NCBI GenBank assembly: GCA_947483075.1
Contig: CANKLE010000006.1
Span: 101,616-165,615 of the forward strand
DNA: 64,000 bases
Source: Flavobacteriaceae bacterium
Lineage (GTDB): Bacteria > Bacteroidota > Bacteroidia > Flavobacteriales > Flavobacteriaceae
Direction of reading: 5' to 3'
Shown here: one piece after another, positions 63,301 to 64,000 of the stretch
Position numbering within the stretch: position 1 is the first letter of the stretch
Layout: each line of letters begins with the position of its first letter
Position numbers and translations under genes: made by a program
The notes under the pieces: generated by a model
Database searches by the model: none
Told to the model about the DNA's origin: nothing
The model's input: the letters and a program-made list of their open reading frames with translations, nothing else

Positions 63301-64000
63301 CGGTATCAAAATCATCATCAAGACCTCTATAAGCTACTAAGTGTTTACAGTTTACAGCTCCACCAAACCACTCAAATGAGTCGTCGTTAGAATGCGATAC
63401 TTGTACGTAATCAATTGTTGTTCCAGAACCAACAGCACCCATAGTCAATCCGTTGATTTCTGTATTTAAGGCGTAAACATATCCAGGGAATTCAATACGA
63501 ACGTATTTTAAAGAACCTGAGTTGTCAGCATTGTCTGGAGTTAAACCTCCACCGTATTTCGTATCAGCAGAATCAGCAAGTCCTTCTACGTTGGCAACAC
63601 CACTATTTAAGTTGTAGGCACCTTTACCCAAAAGGATAACACCACCCCAATCTCCTTTGTTTCTAGCACCAGGAGCATTGTCAGAAGTAAATACAATCGG
63701 TTGGCTAGCTGTTCCGTTTGCAATTAATTTAGAACCTTTAGCAATCAATAAACAAGCACCCACAACGGTGTGGTCACCCAAGATTACTGTTCCGGCTTCA
63801 ATTGTTAGGGTAGCATTACCTGTAACATAAATTTGCCCACTTAATTTATAAGTGTGGTTGGCAGTCCAGGTTGTGTTTGTTGTGATGTTTGAAGACACTA
63901 CAACATCAGCCGCTGGATAAGTTGTGTTTTGTGGATCAAAATTGGTCCACTGATCAGTCCACATCGCTGCGGGAGCTGGAGCAAACGCACCACGGTAAGA
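60341..64000 (-). CDS. Giant secreted repeat protein with T9SS type A sorting domain, N-terminus beyond window
   Basis: The frame is open to the right edge, with S-Y-R-G-A-F-A-P-A-P-A-A in frame before the internal Met at 63964, so at least 1219 aa are present and the true start lies outside. The visible N-terminal ~400 aa contain W-T-N-F-D-P-Q-N, K-G-D-W-G-G-V and D-D-S-F-E-W-F-G-G, a right-handed beta-helix-like region common in Bacteroidota. Then come Ig/PKD-like modules, three nearly identical (about 105 aa each, DNA about 61195-62150, sharing L-P-A-G-V-N-Q-V and R-I-I-Q-V-N-F). The C-terminus (V-Y-P-N-P-V-V-D-T-F-T-L ... K-K-M-I-K-Q) is a T9SS signal. Likely a surface adhesin or matrix protein. 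Confidence 0.88.
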   Translation of the reverse strand, partial: SYRGAFAPAPAAMWTDQWTNFDPQNTTYPAADVVVSSNITTNTTWTANHTYKLSGQIYVTGNATLTIEAGTVILGDHTVVGACLLIAKGSKLIANGTASQPIVFTSDNAPGARNKGDWGGVILLGKGAYNLNSGVANVEGLADSADTKYGGGLTPDNADNSGSLKYVRIEFPGYVYALNTEINGLTMGAVGSGTTIDYVQVSHSNDDSFEWFGGAVNCKHLVAYRGLDDDFDTDNGYSGNCQFGLGVRDPQVSDAPAVSTSEGFESDNNASSTSVTPYTAAIFTNFTMVGPNYRLTLPNGGTLASGYKRAARIRRNSQLKIYNSVFMDYNEGVHVDGLTTETNALNGTLQFRDNVIAGTVTTSKVYQVNTTVNNASFNIATWYAASNNTTATTNAGLLVNPYNSTSATIYTGLDYRPAAGSILLNSAHFDETALGSATALVAPEVASPVNLCYTQVASPLTATLLGGTSLKWYTVATGGTALATAPTPATTVVGTKTYYVSQVRNGIESLRTAIVVNVNALPTTPGSIIGTTAQGVLVGTSTTATYLIADVAGAVSYSWTAPAGVNILSGQGTNTIVVNFLNVAPGAGSIGNLVVRSVNENGCSSAAKTLSLTKALPTAPVLLSLTNGVTTTAITNISAYVGTTTPLTLTAGNVTTATSYAWNLPAGVNQVSGGNSRIIQVNFAGLPAAEITAVVIGVSSVNGVGTSTTAKTLSLTRALPTAPLVLSMTNPASATPTTAITNASMFIGTSTPLTLTATAVTTAASYVWTLPAGVNQVGGGANDRIIQVNFANVAPGNTGVALPISIAAVNGVGTSALKTLALTRTVPTAPTTLYLTNPASATPTTAITASAIYLGTSTPLTLTASAVTTASSYDWVLPAGVNQVGGGAHDRIIQVNFADVPAGNAGVALPISVYGVNGVGSSVAKTLSLTRVLPSTLVTVAGQIGAICGGNSYSYTMTPALYTTSYQITAPAGSFVTSASNPSNASNVLETSDLTFSVALPANFSTLAVKTIVIYSKNGVGLSATAKTLTLNPASPTIPAVNGGTTFTTCANVTFSVADMVGASSYTWTMANGAVIVSGQSTNTVVVSFASVTVASTLLRVKAISNCGVAGADKYITLTNAACAVANNDTTTKISNVSEVYPNPVVDTFTLEMESSKVAAAQMQVFTFEGNLLLSKQINLAEGTNTVSESVSELKKGLYIVKITNEATNDVVVKKMIKQ
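61195..62150 (-). repeat. Three tandem Ig/PKD-like module repeats within the giant T9SS gene
   Basis: About 315-base units in tandem. Units 2 and 3 are near-identical at protein level (N-P-A-S-A-T-P-T-T-A-I-T in both); unit 1 is more diverged. Such runs can expand or shrink by recombination and are a place where short-read assembly may collapse. Confidence 0.8.

Overview
The window comes from a Bacteroidota genome, most likely a Flavobacterium-like gliding bacterium. The evidence is several proteins with C-terminal type IX secretion (T9SS) sorting domains, a gliding-motility lipoprotein GldH, an OlsF-type bifunctional acyltransferase, TAnnTTTG-type promoter elements, and short AT-rich intergenic regions.

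Layout. (1) 1-4264 is chromosome: the N-terminal part of an MBOAT O-acyltransferase running off the left edge, a umuD-umuC translesion operon, and a SOUL-family protein. They are separated by intergenic DNA full of small dispersed repeats, including a TCCCGA-N4-TCGGGA hairpin and a second repeat around GGATTGCAAATCC. (2) About 4361-35462 is an accretion zone built against the 3' end of a tRNA-Asn gene (35389-35462, minus strand). Six copies of one junction sequence divide it into five blocks: a PHB-depolymerase-like esterase; a delta-60-repeat T9SS protein; a small lipoprotein; a CzcB/CzcA-CzcC metal efflux block; and a 19 kb element. The last carries an XRE regulator, a DUF262-HNH protein, HsdM-HsdS-HsdR, a membrane-anchored nuclease-like protein, a small serine recombinase, a cyclophilin-MORN-zinc protein, several unknown proteins, a ParB-domain DNA methyltransferase, and a large serine recombinase next to the tRNA. 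(3) 35548-64000 is ordinary chromosome: RseP, an M1 peptidase, SerS, a TPR protein, DUF4286, KsgA, MgtE, a 2-hydroxyacid dehydrogenase, a bacilliredoxin, a TrhO variant, RicT-GldH-PBP1A, a 3-oxoacid CoA-transferase pair, OlsF, ExoIII, an OmpA lipoprotein, a TonB receptor and a giant T9SS repeat protein cut by the right edge.

The main discovery candidate is the tRNA-Asn array. The junction core GCTCCCCCT is both the tRNA acceptor-stem 3' strand and part of the recombinase reading frame. On the element side it is followed by a conserved reading frame (G-E-S-[YC]-x-F-[DN]-A-M-I...) that ends in an in-frame stop in every copy. In the integrated element the recombinase instead reads into the tRNA and ends LGLEPRTL. 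The attachment site therefore lies inside the recombinase gene, and integration swaps its C-terminal tail. The copy between the metal-efflux block and the restriction element still carries the last ~65-70 codons of a second recombinase, which shows that earlier blocks came by the same route. The copy furthest from the tRNA is the most decayed, as expected if each newcomer inserts at the tRNA. Blocks 1-3 each hold one recognisable gene, so the locus resembles a cassette array made by a serine recombinase.

All calls are from reading the sequence; no database or structure search was run.
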